Shown here: positions 15,958 through 24,617 of the stretch, piece after piece
Position numbering within the stretch: the stretch's first letter is position 1
Layout: each line of letters opens with the position of its first letter
Assembly (NCBI RefSeq): GCF_913054395.1
Contig: NZ_CAJXIP010000018.1
Location: forward strand, 1-43,200
DNA: 43,200 bases
Reading direction: 5' to 3'
Source: an uncultured Roseovarius sp.
Lineage (GTDB): Bacteria; Pseudomonadota; Alphaproteobacteria; Rhodobacterales; Rhodobacteraceae
Made by a program: the position numbers and the translations under genes
The notes under the pieces: model-generated
Told to the model about the DNA's origin: nothing
The model's database searches: none
What the model saw: the letters and a program-made list of their open reading frames with translations, nothing else

Positions 15958-17010
15958 TCAGTCCGGGATCAACAACGAAGCGTCCCCATAGGAAAAGAAC
16001 CGGTATTCCTGTGACACGGCATGTTCATAAATCTCGCGCAGGCGATCCTGCCCGACCAGGGCCGAGACCAGCATCATCAAGGTTGATTTCGGCAGGTGAA
16101 AATTGGTCATGAGCGCGTCGGTGACGCGAAAGTCAAAACCGGGATAGATGAAAATATCGGTCTCGCCCTGCCAGGGGGCGATCTCTCCGGCGGCCCTCGC
16201 GGCCGTCTCGATCAGCCTCAGCGCCGTGGTGCCGACCGGGATGACACGCCCGCCCGCCGCTTTCGTCTCGGCGATCTCACGGGCGGCCTCGACGCTCACT
16301 TCGCCCCATTCGGCATGCATCTTGTGGCTCGTGACATCCTCAACCTTGACCGGAAGGAACGTTCCCGCCCCGACATGAAGCGTGACATGGCTGAATGTCA
16401 CCCCCATCCCGGCAAGCTCGGCCAGGAGCGCCTCGTCGAAATGAAGCGAGGCCGTGGGCGCCGCCACCGCCCCCGAACGGCGCGCCCATACGGTTTGATA
16501 ATCGGTCTTGTCCTGCGCATCCGCCGGGCGACGTGCCGCTATATAGGGCGGCAGGGGCATGGCCCCGGCCTCTGCCAGGGCGGCATCGAAATCCTCGCCC
16601 AGCAGGTTGAAGCGCAACCGCCCCTGCCCGTCTTCCTTGGCCTCCAGCCGGGCCGACAGGTCGGGCGAAAACACCACCTCTTCGCCCACCGATATCTTTT
16701 TGAGCGGTTTAATCAGCGCGCCCCAGGTGCCATCGGCGCCCGGCTCGAGAAGGGTGACCTCGATACGTGCGGCGGTGGGTCCCTGCGCGCCGGCCCGGTG
16801 GCGCAGCCCGCTCAGCCGTGCGGGGATGACCTTGGTGTCATTCAGCACCAGCCGATCCCCGGCGCGCAACCACGTGCCAAGCGCATGGACGCGCGTGTCG
16901 GCGATCGTCCCGCCATCGGCCACCAAAAGGCGCGCCGAGGTGCGCGGGCGGGCGGGCCGCGTGGCAATCAGCGCCTCGGGCAGCTCGAAATCAAAATCAC
17001 TAAGCTTCAT
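15958..17010 (-). CDS. queA: S-adenosylmethionine:tRNA ribosyltransferase-isomerase
   Basis: 350 residues. QueA transfers the ribosyl part of SAM to preQ1 in tRNA, giving epoxyqueuosine. The family start [21 protein letters not shown] and the [12 protein letters not shown] motif are at the N-terminus. The catalytic half shows [50 protein letters not shown] and [15 protein letters not shown]; the end has [22 protein letters not shown]. The ATG overlaps the stop of the upstream AsmA-like gene by 4 bases (ATGA), so the two are probably co-translated. No tgt gene follows in this window. Confidence 0.97.
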   Translation of the reverse strand: MKLSDFDFELPEALIATRPARPRTSARLLVADGGTIADTRVHALGTWLRAGDRLVLNDTKVIPARLSGLRHRAGAQGPTAARIEVTLLEPGADGTWGALIKPLKKISVGEEVVFSPDLSARLEAKEDGQGRLRFNLLGEDFDAALAEAGAMPLPPYIAARRPADAQDKTDYQTVWARRSGAVAAPTASLHFDEALLAELAGMGVTFSHVTLHVGAGTFLPVKVEDVTSHKMHAEWGEVSVEAAREIAETKAAGGRVIPVGTTALRLIETAARAAGEIAPWQGETDIFIYPGFDFRVTDALMTNFHLPKSTLMMLVSALVGQDRLREIYEHAVSQEYRFFSYGDASLLIPD

Positions 17011-20000
17011 CTGTCCTGTCTTTGATAAGCGGGCGGTTCGGCCTCGTCCGGTCTGTCCTGTCCCGAAGTCACCGCCCCCGGCGTATCCCCGAGCACCGGC
17101 GCCGGCCTGCGAAATATCTCGCGCAGGAACCCCGGTGCCAGCGCCGAAAGCGGATTGACCGAAACGCGCGGGTCCGATGCGGCCCCTTTCAGCGTATAGT
17201 TAAACCCGATCAGCCCCTCGCCCGCGCGGTTGAAAATGCCACCGATCGCATTCACCATATAAACCGGAGAAACAACCCCCTGCATGTCCATCTGCCCGCT
17301 CTCCATGAAATAATACCCATCCATCGACACCCCGAGGGCGGCGCCGACCGCGCTGCCTTGCAGCAGGGTAAGCCGCTCTGGCGTCAGGCGGAACTTGGCA
17401 TCGACCCGCGAAAAATGCAGACCCTCGCCATTGAGCTGTTCCAAAAGGCCGACGACGCTGATCGTGTTGAGCAGGGCCGAAAGCGCGGGCGCTTCCTTGA
17501 TGCGGAACTGATCGATTCCAAGCACCCCGTCATAGCTTCCGGGTTCGGGTGCCGGGGTCAGGATAAGGTCCATCTTGCCCTTGCGCGCCTGTTTCAAAAG
17601 CCCCGCCGAGCGCAGCACCCCGCCCGCATCCTCGGACTGAATGCGAAACGCGCTGCGCCCGTCCATCGGCACCACGCGCCCGGTCACGACCGAAAAGCCG
17701 TTGACCTTGCCGGTGAAATTGCCATCGGTGCCGCCGGTCGTGTCCAGTTCTGCGCTAAAATCGTTCAGCGCTATCCCGTCCGAAACCTGAAGGTGGTCAA
17801 GCCGCAGCGACACCGGACCGCCTTCGGAGGCCCCGCCACCTTCCCCGCTGAGCGAGGTCTGGCGCAGGTCTATCATACCGCCGCGCACCTCGACGCGCGG
17901 GCTTTGCCCGGCCCCGCGCCCGACCAGTGTGACCGGCGCGTCAAGCCAATCACCGATCCTGACGCGCGAAAAGGCGGCGCGGTCGAGATCGCCGCTGGCG
18001 TGAAGGGTGACGCGACCGTTCGCCTCGAGCCCGCCGCCGGTAAAGTCGAGCCTCTCGATCTCGGGCGGCTCGCCAATCGTGCCCGCCACCTCAAGCTGCC
18101 CGGTGGCGGCGGGCGGCAAGGACCAGCTTAGCTGTTGCAGCCCAAGCCCCACCCCCGCAAGATCGGAGGTCAGCACAAACTGCCCCGGCTGGTCCTTGGC
18201 AAAGCTGATCTCGATATTGGCCTCCCCCGCGCCCGAGATGCTGCCCGGTGGCAGGCCGATGTTGAATTCATCGGCGAATTGTTCCGACAGTTCGATCACG
18301 CCCGAAACGCTGCTGTCGCCGCCCGTGCCCTCGCCCAGGGGCAGACGCCAGGCGCCGCTGACCGGCACCCGGCCGATGCGGGCATCGCCGCCGATCTCGA
18401 TGCCCGCGTTACTGGCCCTGACCTGCAATGCGCTCGCCGCAAGTACCCGGTCCTTGACCAGGGTTTCACTGCGCACCTCTTCCAGCGTCCCGGTGACGTC
18501 AAACGCCACCTCGGCAGGGGTCAGCTTGGGTTTGAGCAACAGATCAAGCTGACCAGACAGCGTGGCGCGCCCATCGGCAAGCGTCACCGGCTGTCCGGCC
18601 TTGCTCAGAAAGCGGAACGGCTTTTCGTCAAGCAGTGACAGCGCAGCAGTCACCGTGCTCTCGGTGTGCAAGCGTGTGCGCGCGGGTCCCTTTTTCAGGC
18701 GCACGTCGGGAATGATGAAACTGGTCCCCGCAATGTCGATCCGCCCACCCTGCGCGGCCACCACATGGCCGCTTTCGGCGGTGATTACAAAGCGGTTGTC
18801 GTAAATCGACGCATGCCCTGCACCCTCCCTGATCGGCGGCACATCTTTCAAAAAGCGGGTTTGCAACCCCTTGAAATCGAAACCCAAAAACACATCCGGG
18901 CGATTATCGGGCGTCGCGCGCAAGGCCAACTGAATATTCCCGAGGTCGGCCTTTTGCACGTTCTCGGAAATCCATTTCCGCGTCTTCGGCTTAAGCGACA
19001 GGGGCCACAATTCCATAAGTCGCTCTGGTGCAAGCCCCCCCATCCGGCCATTCAGCGCCAGGTCCCAGCCGTCCGTCTTGCCGCGCACAACGCCATCCAG
19101 CACGAAATGCTGGCCCTGATCCGCAAGGCTCAACTCGCCCACCGACAGAACGAAGGGATCAAGCTGAAGCCGGATATCCGCCGCCGCCCGATCAAGCAGG
19201 ATCGGTTCGGGATAAAACTCTGCCGGGTTGGCGCTTATGTTGCTGACCCGTATCTGGGCCTGCAATTCTCGCGGCCAGCCATCTTCCATCCCGACCAGAA
19301 AGGCCGTGCCCTCAGCCTGCGCCGTAACCCATTTGCTATCGACCGAAAGTTCGGTGAACCGGATTTCATTGGCAACAGGATCATAGGTGAAATAGCTGCG
19401 CGCGGATTGAAACGCGATCGGCGCCGTGGCCGGGGTCGGCTGTAAAACGCCGGCACCGATCTGAAGCGTCGCACTCAGAGGCCCAAGGCGCCCCGCCCCA
19501 TCCACCGAGGCCCGAAGCGCGCCCGAAATCGGCGCATCAAGCGCGTCAAGCCAGGCAAGTGCCGGGGACTGACCTGAAATATCGCCCGAGGGCATGTCGT
19601 CGAATTTGACGCCAAATTCGGCGTCCTTGCGCCCGATTTCGCCGCTATAGCTAAGTTCCAGGGTGGTGGCATAATCACGCGCGCCCAACAGGGCGACATC
19701 GCCGCGAATGCCGATCTGCCCGCCGTCGCGCGTCAGAACCACGCGCCCGCCATCCACACTCCAGGCGCGGCCCGCTCGCGCATCCTCGTAACGAAGCGTC
19801 AGATTGCCCGCCTCGACCCGGTTCAGCGCGGCAAATTGCGGGCGCGAAAAGATCGCGTCGATCTGATCGGTGACATTGGCAAATCGCGCCCCTTCCGGCC
19901 CGGTCGTGGCAGGCCCCTCAAGCGCAATCGCGAGGTCGCCCTCGGCCCGGCGCCGCAGAATAAGCCGCAGCCCCGAAAGCCGCACCGCCGAGGCCTGAAC

Positions 20001-20354
20001 CTTGCCCTCCAGAAGCGGGCTTGGCGCGACTGTGATTTCAAGCTCGGAGAGGTTCGCCACCTGCCCGCTCTCGCCCCCCGAAAGCGCCACATCGCGCAAT
20101 AGAAGTCGCGGCACCAGATCGTCGCTGACCACCATCGACATATCGCCGAAGGCCAGTTGATAGTTCGGCAGGTTCGCATTGATCCGCTGCGCAATCCGCT
20201 GATGAAGCCAGTCCGGCGCCGTCAGCCGCGTACCGATCGCAAGTATCGCCGCGACCGTCGCCGCCAGAACCAGCGCGCAGACACAAAAAGTCAGGCCCAG
20301 CCCAAATCGCCTAAGCCGCCGTTTTCGCGTGACTTGCTTGTCTTTATTGCTCAT
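17007..20354 (-). CDS. AsmA-like / DUF3971 giant inner-membrane-anchored protein (YhdP type)
   Basis: 1115 residues. A basic N-terminus is followed by one membrane segment (about residues 18-40), and the rest is a long beta-rich periplasmic chain. The central part fits DUF3971 ([56 protein letters not shown]). The C-terminal 200 residues fit AsmA_2: [45 protein letters not shown] and [30 protein letters not shown]. YhdP/TamB-type proteins form hydrophobic grooves that move phospholipid toward the outer membrane; that role is inferred from the family. The gene starts divergently from bcp (108-base gap), and its stop overlaps queA. Confidence 0.88.
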   Translation of the reverse strand: MSNKDKQVTRKRRLRRFGLGLTFCVCALVLAATVAAILAIGTRLTAPDWLHQRIAQRINANLPNYQLAFGDMSMVVSDDLVPRLLLRDVALSGGESGQVANLSELEITVAPSPLLEGKVQASAVRLSGLRLILRRRAEGDLAIALEGPATTGPEGARFANVTDQIDAIFSRPQFAALNRVEAGNLTLRYEDARAGRAWSVDGGRVVLTRDGGQIGIRGDVALLGARDYATTLELSYSGEIGRKDAEFGVKFDDMPSGDISGQSPALAWLDALDAPISGALRASVDGAGRLGPLSATLQIGAGVLQPTPATAPIAFQSARSYFTYDPVANEIRFTELSVDSKWVTAQAEGTAFLVGMEDGWPRELQAQIRVSNISANPAEFYPEPILLDRAAADIRLQLDPFVLSVGELSLADQGQHFVLDGVVRGKTDGWDLALNGRMGGLAPERLMELWPLSLKPKTRKWISENVQKADLGNIQLALRATPDNRPDVFLGFDFKGLQTRFLKDVPPIREGAGHASIYDNRFVITAESGHVVAAQGGRIDIAGTSFIIPDVRLKKGPARTRLHTESTVTAALSLLDEKPFRFLSKAGQPVTLADGRATLSGQLDLLLKPKLTPAEVAFDVTGTLEEVRSETLVKDRVLAASALQVRASNAGIEIGGDARIGRVPVSGAWRLPLGEGTGGDSSVSGVIELSEQFADEFNIGLPPGSISGAGEANIEISFAKDQPGQFVLTSDLAGVGLGLQQLSWSLPPAATGQLEVAGTIGEPPEIERLDFTGGGLEANGRVTLHASGDLDRAAFSRVRIGDWLDAPVTLVGRGAGQSPRVEVRGGMIDLRQTSLSGEGGGASEGGPVSLRLDHLQVSDGIALNDFSAELDTTGGTDGNFTGKVNGFSVVTGRVVPMDGRSAFRIQSEDAGGVLRSAGLLKQARKGKMDLILTPAPEPGSYDGVLGIDQFRIKEAPALSALLNTISVVGLLEQLNGEGLHFSRVDAKFRLTPERLTLLQGSAVGAALGVSMDGYYFMESGQMDMQGVVSPVYMVNAIGGIFNRAGEGLIGFNYTLKGAASDPRVSVNPLSALAPGFLREIFRRPAPVLGDTPGAVTSGQDRPDEAEPPAYQRQDR

Positions 20355-20462
20355 CTGATCCGTTGGGGGCGGCTTTGCGCCGCCCGATGCTGCCTCTTGC
20401 CTTTATTCTCGCCTTTTGCGTCCTAATATGGAACTCACAATTTCGCATCACAAGGAGTGCCC

Positions 20463-20924
20463 ATGCCCGAGACTTCCGATATCGCCCCCGACTTCACCCT
20501 GCCGCGCGATGGCGGCGGCACCGTTACCCTGTCTGCCCTGCGCCCGAAGGCGGTGGTTCTGTTCTTTTATCCGCGCGACAACACCTCGGGCTGCACCAAA
20601 GAGGCGGTCGCCTTTTCCGGCCTCAGGGACACGTTCGAGGCGGCAGGCGCCACTATTCTGGGCATTTCCAAAGACAGCGTTGCCAGCCACGAAAAATTCC
20701 GCGACAAACAGGCGCTTAGCGTGCCGCTTGTCTCGGATGCAGAGGCCGAAACCTGTGAGGCCTACGGCGTATGGAAGGAGAAAAGCATGTATGGCAAGAA
20801 ATTCCTTGGTATCGAACGCTCGACCTTCCTGATTGACGGCGAGGGGCGCATCGCGCGGGTCTGGCGCAAGGTCAAGGTGCCCGGCCACGCCGAAGAGGTG
20901 CTTGACGCAGTCAAGGCGCTATGA
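20463..20924 (+). CDS. bcp: Thioredoxin-dependent peroxiredoxin, BCP/PrxQ family
   Basis: 153 residues. Reduces hydrogen peroxide and organic peroxides. The peroxidatic cysteine is C44 in DNTSGCTKEA, with the active-site FFYPRDNT before it. The partner cysteine found five residues later in E. coli BCP is Val49 here, and the alternative alpha-3 position is Arg80. The only other cysteine is C98 (ETCEAYGVW), so a different resolving cysteine or a 1-Cys mechanism is implied. The ATG is used because AAGGAG ends 5 bases before it; a GTG at 20457 overlaps that site. The stop overlaps the DUF455 start (ATGA). Confidence 0.93.
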   Translation: MPETSDIAPDFTLPRDGGGTVTLSALRPKAVVLFFYPRDNTSGCTKEAVAFSGLRDTFEAAGATILGISKDSVASHEKFRDKQALSVPLVSDAEAETCEAYGVWKEKSMYGKKFLGIERSTFLIDGEGRIARVWRKVKVPGHAEEVLDAVKAL

Positions 20925-21748
20925 GCGTGCAGAGTCTGTCGCAGATGGCCGTCGAGGTGCTTGGCACCGCCGACGGTCGTGAAAAGACCGCCCTGTCGCG
21001 GGCCCACGCCAAAACCTGGTTTGCCGCCCGCGCCGCCGGGCGGGACATTCCCCTCGGCAACGCGGTTCCGCCGATGCAACCGGCCCGGCCCGCTCGCCCG
21101 GAACTGCTTGATCCGCGCGATGTGCCGCGCCGCCGTCCCGGTTCGGAAAAGGGCCGCATTGCCATGCTGCATGCCGTGGCGCATATCGAGCTGAACGCGG
21201 TCGACCTCCACTGGGATATCATCGCGCGCTTTACGGACACCGAAATGCCGATCGGTTTCTATGACGACTGGGTCAAGTCCGCCGATGAAGAATCAAAGCA
21301 TTTCAACCTGATAAGCGACTGCCTTGAAGCAATGGGAAGTCACTATGGCGCCCTGCCCGCCCATGCCGGCATGTGGCGCGCCGCAGAGGACACCGCCCAG
21401 GATTTCATGGGTCGCCTCGCCGTGGTGCCGATGGTGCTTGAGGCGCGCGGGCTTGACGTGACCCCCGGCATGATCGCCCTGTTCACCAAGGCCGGCGATA
21501 CCGCCGCCGTCGAGGCTATGCAGGTGATCTATGCCGAAGAGGTGGCGCATGTCGCCTTCGGGTCGAAGTGGTTTCACTTTCTCTGCGGGCGTCACAATCT
21601 TGATCCCAAGGATGTGTTCCACGATCTTGTGCGACGCTATTTCCATGGCCCCCTCAAGCCTCCCTTCAACGAGGAAAAGCGCGCAGAGGCCGGAATACCG
21701 CCGGATTTCTACTGGCCGCTGACCGAAATCGCCCCAGCGGCAAAATAG
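20921..21748 (+). CDS. DUF455 ferritin-like (diiron-type) protein
   Basis: 275 residues. A ferritin-like four-helix protein: probable metal ligands are spread over the helices in MLHAVAHIELNAVDLHWD, DDWVKSADEESKHF, PMVLEARGLDV and YAEEVAHVAFG, giving the repeating E/ExxH pattern of diiron carboxylate proteins. The family has no settled reaction; relatives of the fold include the tRNA hydroxylase MiaE, so an oxygenase or iron-handling role is possible. It overlaps bcp by 4 bases (ATGA), so a peroxide defence or oxygen-dependent role in the same unit is suggested by context. The 179 bases after it hold the promoter region of the M23 peptidase. Confidence 0.88.
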   Translation: MSVQSLSQMAVEVLGTADGREKTALSRAHAKTWFAARAAGRDIPLGNAVPPMQPARPARPELLDPRDVPRRRPGSEKGRIAMLHAVAHIELNAVDLHWDIIARFTDTEMPIGFYDDWVKSADEESKHFNLISDCLEAMGSHYGALPAHAGMWRAAEDTAQDFMGRLAVVPMVLEARGLDVTPGMIALFTKAGDTAAVEAMQVIYAEEVAHVAFGSKWFHFLCGRHNLDPKDVFHDLVRRYFHGPLKPPFNEEKRAEAGIPPDFYWPLTEIAPAAK

Positions 21749-21838
21749 CCAAACCCTTGGTGATCGGCGGTTTTTCGCCACTCTGGCAAGAAATAGCTCA
21801 GAATTTTATCACATTTGGTCAAAATTCTTGCCCAAAGG

Positions 21839-21853
21839 TTAACCACTGGCTAA
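21839..21853 (+). promoter_or_regulatory. CtrA-like box upstream of M23 peptidase
   Basis: TTAACCACTGGCTAA resembles the CtrA site TTAA-N7-TTAA with one mismatch in the second half. It is 75 bases before the M23 gene. Weak by itself. Confidence 0.3.
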
Positions 21854-21927
21854 TCACTTTGCAGGACGCCACACCTGATAATAAGAGCGTCATCCGTTGC
21901 GAAGGGTAACAACAGGGACGAGACCGC

Positions 21928-23247
21928 GTGAGAACACGACTTGCTATCAAAGTGCATGCCATTCTAGAGCGTTATTTCCCCGAACGGCGGGTCTTTCTGC
22001 GCTCTGACACGGAAACGCGGTTTATCCGGCTTCGCCCCGCAACTCAGCTTGTTGCCTTCTCGGGTGCCGCGGCGATTGTGGCCTGGGCGATCATCGCAAC
22101 GTCGATCCTGCTGATGGACAGCATTGGCGCCGGAAACTTCCGTGAACAGGCCAAGCGCGATCAGCGCACCTATGAAAACCGTCTGAATTCCCTGTCGCAT
22201 GAACGCGACAAACGCGCCGAAGAGGCGATTGCCGCGCAGGAACGCTTTAGTTCGGCACTGGATCAGATTTCGGTCATGCAATCCGAATTGCTGGCCTCCG
22301 AGATCCGCCGCCGCGAACTTGAAACCGGGATAGAAGTGATCCAGACCACCCTGCGCCGCACCATGAACGAGCGCGAAACCGCCCGCGAAGAAAGCACCGC
22401 CCTGGCGCTTGCGCTTGAAGACGGAGAGGCGTCCGGCGATGGCGCAAGCGGCGGCGCGGTCGACGACGGCACCCTTGATTTCCTCACGGCCGCCCTTCAG
22501 GACGCCGCCCGTGAACGCGATGAGACCATCGCCAACGCCCAGGATGCCTTGGTTCATGCCGATGAAATGGCTTATCAGATTCGCCTCATGCAGGACCAGA
22601 ACGAACAGATATTCAGCCAGCTTGAAGATGCGATGACCATTTCGGTCAAACCGCTCGACAAGATGTTCCGCGATGCAGGCCTAAACACCGAGAGCCTGAT
22701 AGGCAGCGTGCGCCGCGGCCATACCGGCCAGGGCGGCCCGCTGACACCGCTGTCGTTTTCAACCCGTGGCGAAGCGCCCTCGCCCGATGCAGAGCGCGCC
22801 AATCGCATCCTTGGCCAGATGGACGAGCTTAACCTCTATCGGATCGCCGCCCAGAAGGCGCCCTTTGCCATCCCGGTCAAGAACGCATTCCGTTTCACCT
22901 CGGGCTATGGCATGCGGTGGGGCCGGATGCATCAGGGCACCGATTTCGCCGCCGCCCATGGCACGCCGATCCACTCGACCGCCGACGGCGTTGTGACCCA
23001 CGCCGGCTGGCTTTCGGGCTATGGCCGCCTGGTAAAGGTGAAACACGAGTTCGGCATAGAGACCCGCTATGCCCATCTGTCGAAAATCCGCGTGAAGGTC
23101 GGGCAAAGGGTCTCGCGCGGGGAACAGATAGGTGATATGGGCAACTCTGGACGTTCCACGGGCACACATCTACACTACGAAGTCCGCGTCGGCGGCAAGC
23201 CCGTCAATCCCATGATATATATCAAGGCTGCAAAAAATGTTTTCTAA
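21928..23247 (+). CDS. M23 (LytM) family peptidoglycan endopeptidase
   Basis: 439 residues with GTG start; GGGACGAG lies 8-15 bases upstream. One membrane segment (about residues 40-62, LVAFSGAAAIVAWAIIATSILLM) anchors the protein with the bulk in the periplasm. A long coiled coil follows (residues 70-240, many Glu/Arg heptads). The C-terminal M23 domain has both zinc motifs, GRMHQGTDFA (H-x3-D) and THLHYEVRVG (HxH), so it is probably an active zinc endopeptidase that cuts cross-links in peptidoglycan. The stop overlaps the bactofilin start by 11 bases. An M23 peptidase beside a bactofilin is also known in Helicobacter (csd1-ccmA) and points to a role in cell shape or localized wall hydrolysis. 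Confidence 0.93.
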   Translation: MRTRLAIKVHAILERYFPERRVFLRSDTETRFIRLRPATQLVAFSGAAAIVAWAIIATSILLMDSIGAGNFREQAKRDQRTYENRLNSLSHERDKRAEEAIAAQERFSSALDQISVMQSELLASEIRRRELETGIEVIQTTLRRTMNERETAREESTALALALEDGEASGDGASGGAVDDGTLDFLTAALQDAARERDETIANAQDALVHADEMAYQIRLMQDQNEQIFSQLEDAMTISVKPLDKMFRDAGLNTESLIGSVRRGHTGQGGPLTPLSFSTRGEAPSPDAERANRILGQMDELNLYRIAAQKAPFAIPVKNAFRFTSGYGMRWGRMHQGTDFAAAHGTPIHSTADGVVTHAGWLSGYGRLVKVKHEFGIETRYAHLSKIRVKVGQRVSRGEQIGDMGNSGRSTGTHLHYEVRVGGKPVNPMIYIKAAKNVF

Positions 23248-23761
23248 GAGCAAAATCAACGAACCCGCGCAAAAGCCCACCGAGGCCAAACCGGCCCCGA
23301 CGGACAACCGGCTTGATTCCGCACGTCCCGATACCTCGGGCACGGAATTCAAGGCCTCGGCCCCCAAGGCCAAGCCGCCAGCTTCGGTTCTCTCTTCGGA
23401 TCTGCATGTCACGGGCAACCTTAAGACAACCGGCGACATTCAGGTCGAAGGCACCATCGAAGGCGACATTCGTGCGCATCTTCTGACCATCGGCGAAGGC
23501 GCGACCGTCAAAGGCGAAGTGATTGCCGATGACGTGGTGATCAACGGCCGCATCGTCGGGCGTGTGCGTGGCCTCAAGGTGCGCCTGACCTCGACCGCGC
23601 GCGTCGAAGGCGACATCATCCACAAGACCATCGCCATCGAATCCGGCGCCCACTTCGAGGGCTCGGTCCAGCGTCAGGAAGACCCGCTTAGCGGCAAGTC
23701 GAACGCGCCCAAGCCCGCCGCTACCGGCAATCCCGCACCTGCCGCTGCCAAACCGGCCTAA
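23237..23761 (+). CDS. Bactofilin (polymer-forming cytoskeletal protein)
   Basis: 174 residues. The middle (residues about 50-145) is the bactofilin beta-helix: repeating turns such as SSDLHVTGNLKTTGDIQVEGTIEGD, LTIGEGATVKGEVIADDVVINGRIVGRVRG and LTSTARVEGDIIHKTIAIESGAHFEG. The tails on both sides are Pro/Ala/Lys-rich and disordered, as usual. Bactofilins form non-polar filaments on the inner membrane that hold wall-modifying enzymes in place. The start overlaps the end of the M23 peptidase, so both are made from one transcript, and the pair is likely one functional unit. A strong hairpin terminator follows. Confidence 0.95.
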   Translation: MFSKSKINEPAQKPTEAKPAPTDNRLDSARPDTSGTEFKASAPKAKPPASVLSSDLHVTGNLKTTGDIQVEGTIEGDIRAHLLTIGEGATVKGEVIADDVVINGRIVGRVRGLKVRLTSTARVEGDIIHKTIAIESGAHFEGSVQRQEDPLSGKSNAPKPAATGNPAPAAAKPA

Positions 23762-23784
23762 CGCGAAGCCTCGACAACCAGTTC

Positions 23785-23819
23785 AAAAGGCGCCCTGCCC
23801 CATGGCAGCGGCGCCTTTT
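23785..23819. terminator. Bidirectional terminator between bactofilin and HNH genes
   Basis: AAAAGGCGCC (23785-23794) pairs with GGCGCCTTTT (23810-23819), extended inside by CTGCC/GGCAG (23795-23799 with 23804-23808) around a CCAT loop. A and T runs on the two sides allow termination in both directions. Confidence 0.85.
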
Positions 23820-23851
23820 CAAATCTGTAGGCTGGGTGAAACCCACGCGCT

Positions 23852-24436
23852 TCAGGCATCAAGCTCAGCATCCCAATAGAGAAAATCCATCCAGCTTTCA
23901 TGCAGGTGGTTGGGCGGAAACTTGCGCCCCAGATTGCGAAGCTGCTCCGCCTCGGGCGGGCGTGGCGCCTTGCGCAGGCTCAGCCCCGCCTGACGCAGGC
24001 TTTTGGATCCCTTGCGCAGGTTGCAGGGGCTACAGGCCGCCACCACGTTTTCCCAGCTGGTAACGCCACCGCTGGCGCGCGGGACCACGTGATCAAAGGT
24101 AAGATCGCCCTTTGCCCCGCAATACTGACAGCGAAATTCGTCCCTCAAAAATAAATTAAAGCGCGTGAAGGCCACGCGCTTTTGAGGTTTTACATAGTCT
24201 TTCAACACGATGACCGAGGGTATGCGTATTTCCGTACTCGGGCTTCGGACCCAGTGATCGTATTCCGCCACGATATCGCCCCGGTCAAGCCAGGCCGCCT
24301 TGACCGCCTCCTGCCAGGTCCAGAGAGACAGCGGATAATAGGATAACGGCCGGTAATCGGCATTCAAGACAAGCGCCGGAAACTCTCGTAGCGCGGCCGG
24401 TTCTCGGACAAATTCCGTTCTGAAATCGCCGTCCAT
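23852..24436 (-). CDS. HNH endonuclease family protein
   Basis: 194 residues. Carries an HNH domain at about residues 100-145: RCQYCGAKGDLTFDHVVPRASGG, then SWENVVAACSPCNLRKGSK, with two CxxC zinc pairs, the DHVVP catalytic His and the N of NVVAAC. The N-terminal part (FPALVLNADYRPLSYYPLSLWTW) is typical of a stand-alone chromosomal HNH family that is widespread in alphaproteobacteria and cyanobacteria. It has no defence partner in this window, and its role is unknown (possibly DNA repair or nicking). A 7-bp hairpin (24480-24497) lies in its 181-base leader. Confidence 0.88.
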   Translation of the reverse strand: MDGDFRTEFVREPAALREFPALVLNADYRPLSYYPLSLWTWQEAVKAAWLDRGDIVAEYDHWVRSPSTEIRIPSVIVLKDYVKPQKRVAFTRFNLFLRDEFRCQYCGAKGDLTFDHVVPRASGGVTSWENVVAACSPCNLRKGSKSLRQAGLSLRKAPRPPEAEQLRNLGRKFPPNHLHESWMDFLYWDAELDA

Positions 24437-24617
24437 CTGACTGACTTTCCCCTCACCCGGATCAAGCTTGCGACAGGTCCAGGGGCGGGCGCCCCTGCAC
24501 CTTCCTAGTATCTACTATATATCGCGTTTGCGAACTGGCAAGTGCGATATGTAGCGACCGATTGCCGATATTCTTAGCCGCCTGGCGTAACCCTTATGTG
24601 ACAGATCCCGCCATGAG

